This document shows, piece after piece, positions 34,513 to 46,497 of a stretch of DNA of 64,000 bases. The stretch lies in assembly GCA_016508695.1 (NCBI GenBank), contig VNKQ01000006.1, positions 2,046,001 through 2,110,000 of the forward strand, given 5' to 3'. How positions within the stretch are numbered: the first letter of the stretch is position 1; each line of letters begins with the position of its first letter. Both the position numbers and the translations under genes were made by a program. Under the pieces are notes generated by a model that saw only the letters and a list, made by a program, of their open reading frames with translations, made no database searches and was not told the origin of the DNA. This DNA comes from Hyphodiscus hymeniophilus. Taxonomy: Eukaryota; Ascomycota; Leotiomycetes; Helotiales; Hyphodiscaceae.

Positions 34513-35728
34513 GTTGCCTGGTCTGGATGCTGGGGCGTGATGTGGAGATCAGGAGGTAATGTGGAGGTGGAGAAGAAAGGTCGTTGGTGAGGACGAGGCT
34601 GAGTTCGCAAATGTAGTTGAGACTTCGAGATGAACGCTAGCGCCGAACAACAGAAGTGCAAGCTGGGAACCGCTGGAAGAGCCAGACTTCTTACCTCTCG
34701 AGAGATAAGATCGAGAAGAGATTCTCTACTGGAAGAAAGGAATCGAAAGTTGAGTGCAAACAGTTAATATGTCAGAACCCGCTGAATACTCTGCTTGTTC
34801 CCGCCTCGGAGTCTTCAATGGAATATGACAGCTCAAAAAATCGATCACACGGGGCTTCCCCATCAGAGCTTTGAAGATGTTTCAAATACGTTTGAATTGT
34901 CATCTTAGGTATCGGGAAAGAAATCGATCTGTCTTTGCAGCTCAAAACTCTGTCAGAACTAGACTTTTCCAGACTCAGAACTTCAAGACCAGAACCCGTT
35001 TGCAGCAACAGGACTTATAAGGCTAACCATGATTCCAGATTGATATGTTCTTGCAAGAGTTGCATCTTGATATCATTAATGGCAGGCTTTTCTCTTCTCG
35101 CAGAAAGCTAGCTTTTGTTCTAAAGAGACAAAATACACTTACGTCTGTCCAGCCAAAATTTAAGGTGACCCCCAAATACCTCTCCTAGTCGGAGTCCAAA
35201 GCTAACAACTGCATTCTGAGCCAGTAACAGCTTCATCAGCTCATACAAAGCCTCTCATTTCGATCCAATTGGTCTCTACTCTTCTACGCAAGCCTCTCAA
35301 GGAATCCCTTTCACCAATCATAGCTTCGATCACGAAGCAGTTGTGCTTTCCTTACGCACAATCAGATTCTGATGTCCTCCCAGCATATTCCTACGCTGTT
35401 CACAACATATATGTATGGATTTGGAGAACTCGAGATGACCATTACGGAGACGGACAAGTGTCTGGGCGGTACAGGAAGACATAGGATGACTTTGAAGGTG
35501 CACTATCCTACCCTCTATGAGTGACTGTAGATGATATATTCGAAGTAGAGGCGGAGATTGAGCCCAGAAATCCTTGTACGATGCGGTTCGAATAGTCATC
35601 GTCCCAGTCTAAGCTTCTAGCTCCCAAGCAATACCTCCACTCCTGTTTACTTTCCGCCGGTAGACGATCCGAACATGATTCGGCTAGGGGAGTGTAAGAT
35701 AAATGTCTCCTAAGCCCAGAAGCAAGGA
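34513..35728. other. 1.2-kb spacer
   Basis: Upstream of the KH gene and downstream of the kinase-like/vWA gene. Only chance ORFs under 90 codons; nothing recognised. Confidence 0.45.
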
Positions 35729-38700
35729 TCAAGCCAGCTCGCTGACCAAAGATGTTCCATGTATGGGACCAGATTTCATAGTATTCGCTCTCGATCCAGG
35801 TCGCGACATTCCAAAAGTACTCGTGGCAGCACTTCCAGGCAGGATGTTATCCAAAGGGCCACGAAGCATCTTCAGCACGTTGCCCCTCCACGATTCGAGC
35901 CCGACGATATCCCTGTTACATGTCAGCACACGATTCCAAGACAAATACAAGAGGCACGTACACTCCAAAATCTGTAGTGGCAAGGTCACTGATCTTTTGC
36001 GAAGCACTTTGACTCTGGGCAAAGCTGATGAATTCGATCATGACCTGACCTCTTGTCATATTCGACGCAATCAAGAAGTCCGCCATCTCTTTGATCTTTG
36101 GCTTGGGATCCACACCAGCGCCCCACTCCCCATTTGTTAATATGTAGAAGCTCATTGGTCTCACGACGGCTTTTTTGCCTTTCGCTCCCTTCGCTGCAAA
36201 CAATCTGGCTCTATAAGTTTGCAGCTGCAGATCGAGACGGTAAGAAATGTTCGTTTCACCGCCAGTTGTCTTCTTCTCGAGATAATCGACAAGGTCGAAA
36301 GTATCCTTGCGCCGCCATGTGTCGTAGGAGATCGTGAAGTATAGTTCAGTGCCGTCTGGCGACATTCCTTTGACAACGTATGAGAGAGCTTCGAAAACTC
36401 GTTTCACTTCTGCCCATACGGTAACCATAGACTTGCTGTCATCGACAATGAAAACCTTTAGAGATTTAGTCAGCCAAGCTAGGAGCAATGAAGACATGTA
36501 CACATACGTGATCCCGACCACTCAGCGGTTCTATTGCACTTTGCCCAGGCAGCGGTGGCACCATGGAGTGTTTCTTGACTTTCTTATGCGCTTTCTTCCA
36601 TTCCAAACAAGTGTTCACAGACAAAAAGTCCATATTTGGAAACTCGTCAGCAGGAGAGGAAGACACAACGCTAGCATTACCAGGAAGAGGTGGGATAGAT
36701 CGAGGTACGGATGCTGACGAGTGATTGCGCTCCCGGCTGAAGAAATTCTTCTCAGATGGCTGCGCAGTCTCTGGTCTGGGACTAGGGGGTGAGCCTCGAG
36801 TCTTGCTTGGAAAGAGGGAGAACCCGCCAAGCCTTTTTTGCGATTTGGCTGGAACGGCCAGCTCGTCAGTCCGAATCTGAATGGATTCCTGGTGGAGGCT
36901 TTGACGAGTTGAGGTCGAGTACCCACTCGAAGAATGTCGGCTGCTTGCCTTGCTTGCTGCTCGAGCAGGTACTCTGGATTCGTCGACACTTCGAAGGTCG
37001 CCCAGAACGGAGTAGCGATTTATCTCGGTGTCCTGCACTGGCAACGCTGATGATGCCGCTTCTTCATACGTGTGTTGTTCTGCTCGGACGGCTGGCGATA
37101 TGACTACTGGCGCAGCGGTGACAGTGTCATTGTGGCTCGGAGTCGATCTTGCATGGAACAGTGGGACAGATGGCCTCCGATATTCTCCCGAATGGTTGGA
37201 CTGGCTTCTGACAACGCGCGGCCGCCCTTCACTCGGAGCATGCTCATTGTCGTAATAAACACTAGCATGTGGAGACGTAAACGGTGTGATCGGTGAAGCC
37301 ACTGAGCTGTTGTTGTCTGCTAGCTGCCAACTAGCGATAGAGCCATCAAGCTCTCTATCAATGTCTGATACGCTTCCTAATGTACTCCCAATATTTTGTC
37401 TGGATGGACTTGGCCTCAGAGCGATCCCCGAAGCAGTACGCTGCGATCCACCAATCCGTGAATCAGTGACTTGTGATCGCCAATTTTCGACATTGGGCGA
37501 ATACTGCCGTTCTGCAATGGAGGCCAGACCAGGGCTCAAGCCCCTCGGAATCGGTGGAAGCGGCGCAGTTGGTGGAGCATGCCGAGGAAGAGAGCGCCCT
37601 TGTCTACTCCCAGGTGGTCTTGGGAATTGATCTCCAGAGAGTTTGTTGCGTGCCTTCGATAAAATCACATCTGCCTTCCGAGTCAAAGCTTTCGCATTTG
37701 GCCGATCCTCCTCCCAGAGCATCTCGTCCACCATGGTATCTAATACATCCTTAGTGATGTAGTCGGATCGTCTCAAGCGATCTTCAATGTCTCTGTGGCA
37801 ATCGCGGACTGCCTGAAGGACATGCTCTCCGTCGTGAAATCCATGACTACTTTTGAACAAAATCCGATCCGTTTCAGCCATACGCTGCCTGCGATATTCT
37901 AGAAGACCTTTGTACCCGTCTGCGATCCACATCGCCGCTTCGCTGAAGATACAGCCAAGCGCCCAGATGTCAGCCGCCCAAGTGATCTTCGGCGGAACCT
38001 GTCCCTGGCCTTCATGAGTATAAGGCAAGTAGCATTCTGGCGAACCTACGTACAGTGTCAACGGAATACTATTCAAGCAGTGTACTACTACATACCATAA
38101 GGTGCAGTATCTTGCGTGTCATTTGTTGTGGACTCTTCCTCTTCAGGAACCGTGTCATTGATATTGAGGCCAAAATTGGCAAATTTGAATTGCCAGTCCC
38201 ATGGCGACTTGACTCCGTTACTTACGACATGAATCCTGTCCGGTCTGACATCTTGATGCGCCCTACTTATGTCAGTGGGGATGTGAATTACTGCCAAAAT
38301 GTCTTACTCTCTAATGGAGTGAATGGCTTTCAGGCCTTTGATCAATTGGAATATGTTTTCCCAAAACTTGATGATATCCACGCCACGACTGGGTGGTGAT
38401 TCTCTCTGGAAGTACTCCTCAAGGGACCCTTTGTCGGCACATTCAAGTAGAATGTTGAAGTCATGTCCATGAATATAGCTGCCATAGTACTTGATAATGG
38501 TGTCTGCGTGTTTCACACTCCGGTAACCATTGACTTCTTTTTTGTAGGCTGCCTCGCCTTCTTGGGTTGCATAGCGTTTAAGCATGAAAGAATCAACGTT
38601 GGGGTCATTCGCTGCCTTCTGTATTCTTAGCTACGATGTTCCAGTAGAACCGAAGCAGAATATACCGTTCGTCTCCCAACGGAGAGCATTTCGTTATGAG

Positions 38701-39247
38701 GCCCAAAGAGCTTGATCATGTATTTGTCTGCCATCCCTTCTGTTCCTCGGGGTTCTTTGTATACGATCGGCAACAGTCGCTGGCGTCCGAAGTGTTTATT
38801 TAGCATGTGATCGTCAAACTTCGGGACGCAATACATCCATTGTTTCTCACAGAACTTTTGTAGCAGCGCCGGCTCATCCGCCGCTACTGGGAAGCCTCGT
38901 GGAGGGTGGTCTGTATCGAAGGGTAGGCGTGGGTCGGAAAGCTCCTCGTAGCGGGCAAAGTGTTCAATAAGAACTCCTTGTCCAATGCGCAGGAGGATGC
39001 AAAAAATTGCCGTGTGCTCGCGGAGGATGAGTTCGGCATCGATAGGCGGATAATGAGGCTGGAAGAGTTCGGCGAGAAGGCGGGTCAGGGTATTGCAATC
39101 ATGAGCTCCCCAGTATGTCTTTAGATCATCCAAAGGCATGAAATAAGCCTTCTCTTCCGTCGTCATATCTGCTACTACCTCGACCCATGACTGCGACTCC
39201 CACGCGAAGAACTCTTCGAGCGCGCCATGTTGGCGAGGCTGTGACAT
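35729..39247 (-). CDS. Kinase-like domain plus von Willebrand A domain protein
   Basis: Exons are complement(join(35729..35912,35962..36455,36508..38045,38096..38262,38308..38618,38666..39247)), giving 1091 aa with every junction in frame. Residues 1-190 are an unnamed N-terminal region (MSQPRQHGALEEFFAWESQS). The kinase fold spans about 180-470: beta-3 lysine K208 (SFMLKRYATQ), catalytic-loop variant HQDVRPD (D302 kept, HRD Arg is Gln), DFG replaced by N327-F-G, and SPECYLPYTHE for APE. About 470-850 is a long Ser/Pro-rich disordered linker. The vWA domain starts at V867 with an intact MIDAS (D871-x-S873-x-S875, VFIVDDSKSM) and runs to the C-terminus. It may be a pseudokinase scaffold with a metal-dependent adhesion module. 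Confidence 0.82.
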
Positions 39248-40512
39248 TGGAGTGGTCTTCGACCGAGCACGTCGCGAATGTGGCTATGACGGGAAGCTGT
39301 CTCGGACTGGTGAGAAAGACAATGGGCCGTTCGTTCCCGGCATGGCTGATACTTATCACACTGGTGAGATAGAGGTAGGGGGACATGTTGAGGAAAGAAG
39401 AAAACATGACGGGTCGGGCGATGTGCCCAAAAAGAAAGTCTTCCGTTGCCTCAGCTGATGGCGTATGCGCTTGATCTTTTCCTCCAACTGGACGGGCGGG
39501 GTGTGAGCTCTGGTGCAGCCCTATCCAATCCGTGAGAGCCCCACGTTATTCGGCATGCAGGGACGATGAAATGAGGGAAGGGTACGAGTAGATGGAGATA
39601 TATTCTCCGCCCATTGAAGAGAAAGAAAGAGAGAGAGGACAGCAGTGTCATTAGAGGAGAAGGAGGAGTAGGAGGAGTAGGAGGAGTAGGAGCATTATAA
39701 GGAGAAGAGGCCCTTTGCTGCTTTGCTTTTGCATGATGGAAGCGAATGACGAGTATTTGTTGTTGCTCACCTGACCTACAATTGCTTCCTCAGTTCTCGT
39801 GTACCTCCGTCCACGAACAACGGAAGGCTGTGAAGATTGTTCATGGTCGGTGGTGGGTGGAGGCTGAGTGTGGAGATGAGGATGCGATGTCGTTTACGCT
39901 CAAGCGAGTCAATCTGCTTCGGGTGTTTGGGCACGTGGGGCCGAGGGGACCTACCATTTGCTATACGGTAGCACTAGGGGTCACCCTTCTACGCAGAAAG
40001 GGGCAGAAATTGAAGCTGTTTTCCCAGATCATCACAAGGGGATATATTTGTCAATTTCTTTCTTCTGCTTCTAGTAATATGGATTTCCTTCACATCGGGC
40101 CCTGGCATGCAGGCACAGACTTTAACCCCACAGAAGGACGACTAAGAGAATCCTGTACGGATGCACCGCAGATCTCCGAGATACCACGTTTTTCATGCAT
40201 GACAGCGTGGGGAAATCCAGTCCAGCATTTAACATCTGACTGTACGGAGCGTACTCTACCAATAACACACCATTTTATGACCACCTCGCCCGGATATGCA
40301 ACGATCTCGTTACTAGGACCTCGAATCGACCTCGAATCTTGAGTAGGAGGATTATTCTTGCCCAACGCTCCGGCTTCTTCACATTTCGGGTATCGATTTG
40401 GCAGCATTCTTTGTCTTGTCTCTTTTTTGGTATACGGTCATTGCAGATGAGTACGAATAGAGGTGCAGAATGGCTCTTTCACGTTGGCAACCAGAGTTCA
40501 AATTGATTATAA
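39248..40512. other. 1.3-kb spacer, kinase/vWA promoter side
   Basis: It holds a purine microsatellite (see separate entry) and a 198-codon plus ORF at 39746-40342 that begins with ATG but shows no domain, biased composition or homologue I recognise. I treat that ORF as chance. Confidence 0.4.
39655..39710. repeat. GGAGTA/GGAGAA purine microsatellite
   Basis: Tandem AGGAGT hexamers (about five copies) flanked by AGAGAAGG tracts give an unbroken purine run on the plus strand. It lies about 410 bp upstream of the kinase-like/vWA start codon, where homopurine tracts can form nuclease-sensitive promoter structures. Confidence 0.65.
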
Positions 40513-41541
40513 CTAATCGATATCCTCATTAACATAATAATACTCCGGATCTCTATGAAACGGTACTCCGTCGTCAGGAACCTGCTGCACACTCTCAAAA
40601 ATATCACGAACCAGCTCAAGCGGTAAGTTGTGAGCTTTGACCCCCCGGAAGCGTACGGCTAGCGAGTCTGCTAGTATACGTCGAAGGCGACTTCCCTCGG
40701 TCGTATTCTTGTACGCATACTCGAGCCAGAAGCTTATAGGTGGCTGTGATGCAGCTGCACCAAAATTGAAGCCATTATCATTTAACATCACTAAGAAAAC
40801 TTGGGGTCAGCATTACACGGAAGGTGTGGAAGATGAGAACGATCAACGTCTCTGATGAGCTTTGGAGCAGAGTCGTAGAGAGAGAACAACGGAAAGCACG
40901 GTAGGTGAAAATGCGAAATGTAAGTGCTTCGAACATTCCTGAAATTTCTTACCTGAGGCATCGAGGAAATCAATCAAGATATGCATTGCCTCATTTTGTA
41001 GTATGGGAACGATGTACTTATCTGCAAATATCCATAGCTTTATTAGATCTCCCAAGCACTGGAGGTTTGCAGTCTCTAGAGGAATGGAACGATGATAAAG
41101 CCAGTGTAGAAAGCTATCGAAAGACTCAGGGCCCATCTCTTCCAAATCAACCTCCTGGAATTCGGTCTCTACGAAAGCTGGAGTATTGAGTGCCGCGCGG
41201 AAGTACTTTGAATATGTACATAGGTAGCTCTTGTGGGCGAAGACAGTCTTGTTTTCGTCGTCTCCGCAATGCAGATGGATGTTCACGATTGGGCCACTGG
41301 TGACGTTTAGCAACTGCAACGAATGGGAGCACTTCAAGCCGTACTCTAACTTTGGCAGACTTCCTCGTGAAGCGCCAGACCCATCACCATGCGACGGATA
41401 TCGTGACCCAGATATTCGTCTAGTGCTCCATGTATATCTCCGAGGGCACGAGACTTCTCGAGGTAGAGCATGCTGCTGCTGATACCCACTGTGATGGAGG
41501 CTGTCCCGAGGCTGGGTTGCAGAAGCCCCAGTAGCAAACAT
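40513..41541 (-). CDS. BTB/POZ domain protein
   Basis: Exons are complement(join(40513..40790,40953..41541)), giving 288 aa. An in-frame ATG at 41583 would give 302 aa with a hydrophobic start. The frame further upstream opens only at TTG. The BTB core is clear: GPIVNIHLHCGDDENKTVFA, then HKSYLCTYSKYFRAALN, then DLEEMGPESFDSFLHWLYH, then LWIFADKYIVPILQNEAM. A GTAAG...TTAG intron joins FLDAS to VMLNDNGFNFGAA. The C-terminal part (SRLRRILADSLAVRFRG) matches the C-terminal region of fungal BTB proteins and ends in an acidic tail. BTB domains mediate dimerisation and Cullin-3 recruitment. No second domain is visible. The first ~70 residues (Ser/Arg-rich) are doubtful. Confidence 0.65.
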
Positions 41542-41583
41542 GATAGTGGTGCTAAGCAAATAGACATGAGCAAGCCAACCCAT

Positions 41584-42078
41584 GACTATGAGAAATCTAC
41601 TTAAGGAATACACAGAATCGTTACTCACATCGAGGAAGCAAATCTTAAATCGAGGCTGTACAGTCAATGCTAAGCATCACCATTCACACAAAAGGACGAC
41701 CAAGTGACGTCTGCTCGAAGATAATTTGATGAGCTTAAAAAGAGGATCAATACTGTGAAAAGTCTTCGCTACTTGCGTGTTCTTGAGAAAGCCAGCTCCA
41801 CGACTTCGTGAAACTGGGGATGTACTTCTATTAATATGTGGATAGAAGTGAGGCGTGGGGTCTGAGTGGGTTTCAACGCCCCGGATTTATGAAGGCGATA
41901 CGGTGGCCGAAGCAGGTGCAATTTTGAGCTTCGACGCGCCATGTTGACAACCTAATGGAAGTTAACCTCCAATCCTTTCCATCAAACAATCTTCCATCCC
42001 AGCAACCCGCCTTAATTTTGACCTCCACGATAGATACTCGGCTCCATCCACGAACTCATACATTTCCATACCGCCACA
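41584..42078. other. Divergent promoter BTB/RPN5
   Basis: About 500 bp between divergent genes. I could not identify a confident proteasome-associated control element (GGTGGCAAA). Confidence 0.4.
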
Positions 42079-43703
42079 ATGTCCGAAGGCCAAATCCTCA
42101 AGCCTGACAAGGATTTCTCCAAGGAGGTCGACAAGCAAATCCCCGAAGCTGAACAACTGGCCCAGGTATGCGAATGTGATGCCCAAATGCACATACCTGT
42201 AGCTGACTACGATATAGAAAAATGTTCAAGCTGCCATCGAAAAGCTCACAGCTTTAGAGAAGCAAACCAGACAGGTAAGGATGGTAGAGCTCAAGTATTA
42301 CAACTCTGCTAACGTCCTTAAGGCATCAGATCTCGCATCAACATCTCGCATCCTCATCGCAATAGTCACACTCAGCAAGGATTCGGGTGATTGGAGTCTG
42401 CTTAATGAACAAGTCTTGCTCCTCTCCAAGAAACATGGCCAGCTCAAACAAGCTATCACGAGAATGGTTCAAACGGTTATGGAGTTCCTCGATTCAACAC
42501 CAAGTCTCGATACGAAGCTCACGGTGATCGAAACCCTGCGGACTGTTACGGAAGGCAAGATTTTTGTTGAAGTCGAGCGAGCTCGTGTGACTAGGATCCT
42601 GTCGGACATCAAAAAGGAGCAAGGCGACCTCAAGTCGGCCAAGGATACACTATGCGAGCTCCAGGTTGAAACCTTTGGATCTATGGAGCGGAGAGAGAAG
42701 ACCGAGTTCATTCTGTCACAAGTGGCCTTATGCATAGAAGACGACGACTGGACGCAAGCTGGAATTCTGAGTCGGAAGATCAGCACCAAATATTTGTCGC
42801 GGAAGCCCAAGAAGAGTACGGCGGAGCTGGACAAGGAGAAAGCAGATCGTGAGAAGAAGAGAGCAAAAGGTGAAGATGTTCCTGAACCGGTTGAGGACGA
42901 TGTCACGGATATGAAGCTGCAATACTATGAGCTTCAGATTACTTTGGCGAAACATGACGACAAGTATCTTGATGCCTGCAAACACTATCGACAGGTTCTA
43001 GATACGGAGGCTGTTGAGGAGGACCCGGCGAAGCTTCAAGCTGTAAGTCCCGGATTGGATGGATTTCGAATGATTCTAACCTTCTTAGGTCTTGCAAAGA
43101 AGCATCTACTACGTTATCCTCGCCCCTTATGATAACGAGCAATCCGATCTCCTCCATCGCGTTCACAAAGACCTGCGCATTCAACAAGTTCCCCTCGATG
43201 CACAACTTCTCAAGCTCTTTACTGTCCCGGAACTGATGAGATGGCCGGAGGTTTCCAAGCTGTTTGGACCTCATTTATGCGGAACCGATGTCTTCGACTC
43301 CAAACCTGGCGAATCTGCGGATCCGAAAGCAAATAAGCGATGGGAGGATTTGCGCAAGCGTGTTATAGAGCATAACGTCCGTGTCGTGGCTAAGTACTAT
43401 ACTCGCATCCAGATGCCCCGTTTGACCCAACTACTTGATTTGACGGAAGATGAGACGGAAAAATATATCAGCGAGTTGGTCACGGCGAAGACTGTTTATG
43501 CTAAGATTGATCGACCGGCCAGAATTGTCAACTTTGCGAAGCCGAGAGACGCTGATGACGTGTTAAACGAATGGAGTGGAAACATGAAGAGCTTGCTGGG
43601 GTTGCTAGAGAGAATCGATCATTTGATCACAAAGGAGGAGATGATGGCACGAATTCAACCAACGAAGACGCCAAAAGGAGCAAAGGCTGCAAAAGTTCAT
43701 TAG
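42079..43703 (+). CDS. RPN5: 26S proteasome lid subunit Rpn5 (PSMD12)
   Basis: A PCI-domain scaffold subunit of the 19S regulatory lid. Exons are join(42079..42165,42218..42274,42323..43042,43089..43703), giving 492 aa. The start MSEGQILKPDKDFSKEVDKQ splices to KNVQAAIEKLTALEKQTRQ (57-nt exon) and then ASDLASTSRILIAIVTLS. TPR-like helical repeats run through the middle, including DIKKEQGDLKSAKDTLCELQ and YLDACKHYRQVLDT. The PCI domain includes LQRSIYYVILAPYDNEQSDL, then RVVAKYYTRIQMPRLTQLLD and AKIDRPARIVNFAKP. All junctions are phase 0. Length matches the family (about 445-500 aa). A Lys-rich tail ends AAKVH. Confidence 0.92.
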
Positions 43704-43886
43704 AAAGGGAATGGCTCCGTGTGCTATTAGTCTTCTTTCATGATACCGTGTATACTAGTCTAGATTCTAGATATCTCGCGAATGCAAACACGAGTCCATA
43801 TATCCTATATCCAACATCCAACATCCTATATCCATCTTTGATCTGACCGCGAACGCCATTGTATGCAGACCTTGCATGCCTACAAC

Positions 43887-44824
43887 TCAAAATGGGACAT
43901 CCATATCCTCAACCGACTCGTCAGCCTCCTTCTCCATACAAGACTCCTTGATAAAGCCGACGAGTACACTTGCCATCTCCTTTCCCGCAGGTACAAAATG
44001 GCCTCCGGGATGGTAGACCTTCCTCGCATCTTTACAGGCATCAACGAACGCTAAACTTCTACTCTCCTCAACAACACTATCCAGACTCCCAATATAATGG
44101 CACATGGGCGTACTGATCTTTGGCTCATAGAACCCCTTGTAAAGTTCATTCGGTGAGTAAAACCCACTGTAACTTACAGCAAAGCTCAGTTGCCTCTGCC
44201 CCGTCTCCCTCATCATAGCTGCCCACGAGGACGGATATCCAAGCGCTTCAGCGTTTTCCTTTTTCGCTGCTTCAAAGGCAGCCTCTCTCCCGGGCTCTAA
44301 TAGAGAAGCAACCATGCCCGCCCCGGCCGCACCCTGCGAGAACCCAATGACACCATCTACACCCCCAGCCTCTTCGATGGCCTTGGCTATGGAGTCCAAT
44401 CCCTCCTCGATCCCAACATATTTGGCCCCTCCAGTTTCGCGCTTCCACCAACCCCAAGAGTCAGACTCAGTGTCGCCCTGCGCAGCGTTGATGTCGAAGC
44501 CTGGTATGTCGGCTGGAACTAACTGGATTGGACCAGTGGGGTATAGGAGTTGAACACCACCGGGGTATTGCGCGGTGAGGGGTGTAGAGGGGTTCTTAGG
44601 GGAGGCGGCCGGGAAGGCTTTCAAGAGAAGCTTCTCTAGCCCACGAGTTTTGGCGTGGAAGAGGCGGCCATTTTGCGTGTAGCCTGTATGAAGGCGTTAG
44701 ATTGGATTGGAAAGATTAGTTGGGAACCAGTACCGTGTAGCATTAAAATCTTGAGCTTCCTAGGCGTAACTTCGAACGAGGCGTCTACAGGTACACCATT
44801 GGTGCCATTATTCTGTGCTGTCAT
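43887..44824 (-). CDS. FSH-family serine hydrolase
   Basis: Exons are complement(join(43887..44683,44734..44824)), giving 295 aa. FSH proteins are alpha/beta hydrolases related to dihydrofolate-reductase-associated hydrolases and human OVCA2. The start is MTAQNNGTNGVPVDASFEVT then PRKLKILMLHG, joined over a 50-nt GTACTG...ACAG intron to YTQNGRLFHAKTRGLEK, the family N-terminal strand and loop. The triad is readable: Ser146 (VIGFSQGAAG), Asp232 (YIGSLDSVV) and His259 (HPGGHFVPAG). An insertion with WGWWKRETGG sits between the first strand and the nucleophile. The tail is acidic. It is predicted cytosolic. The ATG at 44824 is chosen because the frame further upstream is Arg-rich and unlike the family. 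Confidence 0.85.
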
Positions 44825-45336
44825 GCTACGAGGTCTTCTGCCGACTGCGCGGATGCGAATATCAGATGGGCGCGAGAATATGAGGCTGAAAAGGCGGAAA
44901 CGTTGGTGCATTCGGTGATAGATGCAGCGTGAGGCTGCGGATCTATTGGGCTGTGTTGAGATGGTGGAGCGAGGTTGCTTTGATTGGTCGCCTTGCGTTG
45001 GTCTTCAAAATGGTCGTTGCCTTCTTGTCCCTCCTCCTCCATTCCCAGCGTTCGCAGCCGACAGCCTTGCGATAGAGCAATATTCATCTGGGGGCGTGAT
45101 GGAGGCGCGTCTACCAAACATGAAATGCGCACGGCGGTGAGGTGTATCGAAGAGAGGGTCGTGTATGAGCTCAAAGCCAACGGAGATGGACGAGCTGGTA
45201 TGGACTGCCACGAAATTGGAGCATGATGGCGAAGATATTGAAGCTGTAGTAAGAGGTAAGCTGTTGTTGGAATACTTCCTTCTGTCCCGTCTCACAATTT
45301 CTAGGTATCTAAGAGAAGCTACGGTTCTGTTGTCAA
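44825..45336. other. Divergent spacer FSH/2EXR
   Basis: About 510 bp between divergent genes. ORFs on both strands here are antisense or chance frames. Confidence 0.4.
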
Positions 45337-46497
45337 ATGACCCTCCAACTCCCATACAACCCCAACAATGGCGCTGCGGGTCCTCCAGCCCCAATACCCT
45401 TCCATGGTCCTATTCTATTCGCACGAGTATCATGGACTGCAATCTGCCCGCCTGCATCGTTGTTCTCTTGTCCCATCTCTCGCCCTCGAATCCAGACCTT
45501 TCACCAGTTCCCCTTATTGCCTCCCGAACTCCGGCTCCGAATCTGGTCGTTCGCCTTGCCTCGCCGTGTAATTGAGCTACGATCATGGGGCACCGGCCAA
45601 TACTGTCCGACCAAATTCTCGGTCACACCACATCGCCTGCCAGTTCTTTTTCGCACTTGTCGAGAATCGAGGACTGAAGCGCTGAGGCTTTATAAATTAG
45701 TGAAGGTTGGAGTGAGTGCTGCACAACGGATTGACATGAGAGAATACGTTCAATGGGAACATCACCCTACAAATCCGCAATCCAATTCCGACCTCACACT
45801 CGACACGGTACCTCTGCCTTATGCAGTTCCACACCCTCCAGCGGAAGTATACCTGAACTGGGAGAACGACGTCTTGTACCTCGGCCTAGAGTTTCACGCC
45901 CATCATCTACATGACTTCCTTAAAGGCAGCGGAGATGGGCATGAATTATCTGGCGTGCAGCTTATTGCGCTGAGCCATAATCTCTGGAGAGGCTCAAGGA
46001 ACGGAAGGTGGGACGAGCTCAGAGCGGCGCTGTATAGTTTGAAGACAAGACCTGTGAAGGAGGTAATCATTGTCCCGGATGATGCGGTTGGTGCATTGGA
46101 GGACCGATGGTATTACAGACGTCATGAGATCAAGCTGCTAGACCCGGAATACATCTATCATTTCAAACCCGGCGGAGGAGAGGAGGCTAAGACTGTAGTG
46201 GAAAATCTTCAGGAATGGTTTGGGAGATTGTGGGCTGATAATCAAACGCAACTGAACGGCGAGCATGGTGCTAAGATTGATGACAATGAGGGTGTGAATG
46301 TCACTATCGATGAAGGGGTAGAGGTAGTAAGAACAGTAATTGCAGAATACGTCCCAAGAGTGTGTGTCAAGAGTATCAGGAGGAATGGCCAGGCAATGGC
46401 GAACTTCCGAAATGGACTTTGGGGAATTCAGGAAGCTGTGGGTGATATGAGATATTGGAAAACGTGGACCCAAACTGAGATGGAGGAAATCCCTTAG
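45337..46497 (+). CDS. 2EXR-domain protein
   Basis: Intronless, 386 aa. It carries the 2EXR motif of fungal proteins: FHQFPLLPPELRLRIWSFAL then PRRVIEL, followed by LPVLFRTCRESRTEALRLYK. 2EXR proteins are greatly expanded in Pezizomycotina and have no firmly known biochemistry. A later block (EVYLNWENDVLYLGLEFHAH) is the usual second conserved strand where these proteins continue with a Phe/Asp element. The N-terminal 45 residues are Pro-rich. The C-terminal part has acidic segments (DDNEGVNVTIDEGVEVV). The ATG at 45337 gives the longest ORF with a natural start. Confidence 0.78.
   Translation: MTLQLPYNPNNGAAGPPAPIPFHGPILFARVSWTAICPPASLFSCPISRPRIQTFHQFPLLPPELRLRIWSFALPRRVIELRSWGTGQYCPTKFSVTPHRLPVLFRTCRESRTEALRLYKLVKVGVSAAQRIDMREYVQWEHHPTNPQSNSDLTLDTVPLPYAVPHPPAEVYLNWENDVLYLGLEFHAHHLHDFLKGSGDGHELSGVQLIALSHNLWRGSRNGRWDELRAALYSLKTRPVKEVIIVPDDAVGALEDRWYYRRHEIKLLDPEYIYHFKPGGGEEAKTVVENLQEWFGRLWADNQTQLNGEHGAKIDDNEGVNVTIDEGVEVVRTVIAEYVPRVCVKSIRRNGQAMANFRNGLWGIQEAVGDMRYWKTWTQTEMEEIP

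Noticed and set aside
39746..40342. 198-codon plus ORF with ATG start
   Set aside because: No recognisable domain, unusual Cys/Trp/His content for a protein of this size, and no splice partners. Treated as chance in a 1.3-kb spacer.
42469..42906. 145-codon minus ORF inside RPN5
   Set aside because: Antisense shadow of the RPN5 third exon, Ser/Arg-rich without motifs.
45005..45394. 129-codon minus ORF near the FSH/2EXR spacer
   Set aside because: It overlaps the divergent promoter and the 2EXR start, and shows no similarity to anything recognisable.
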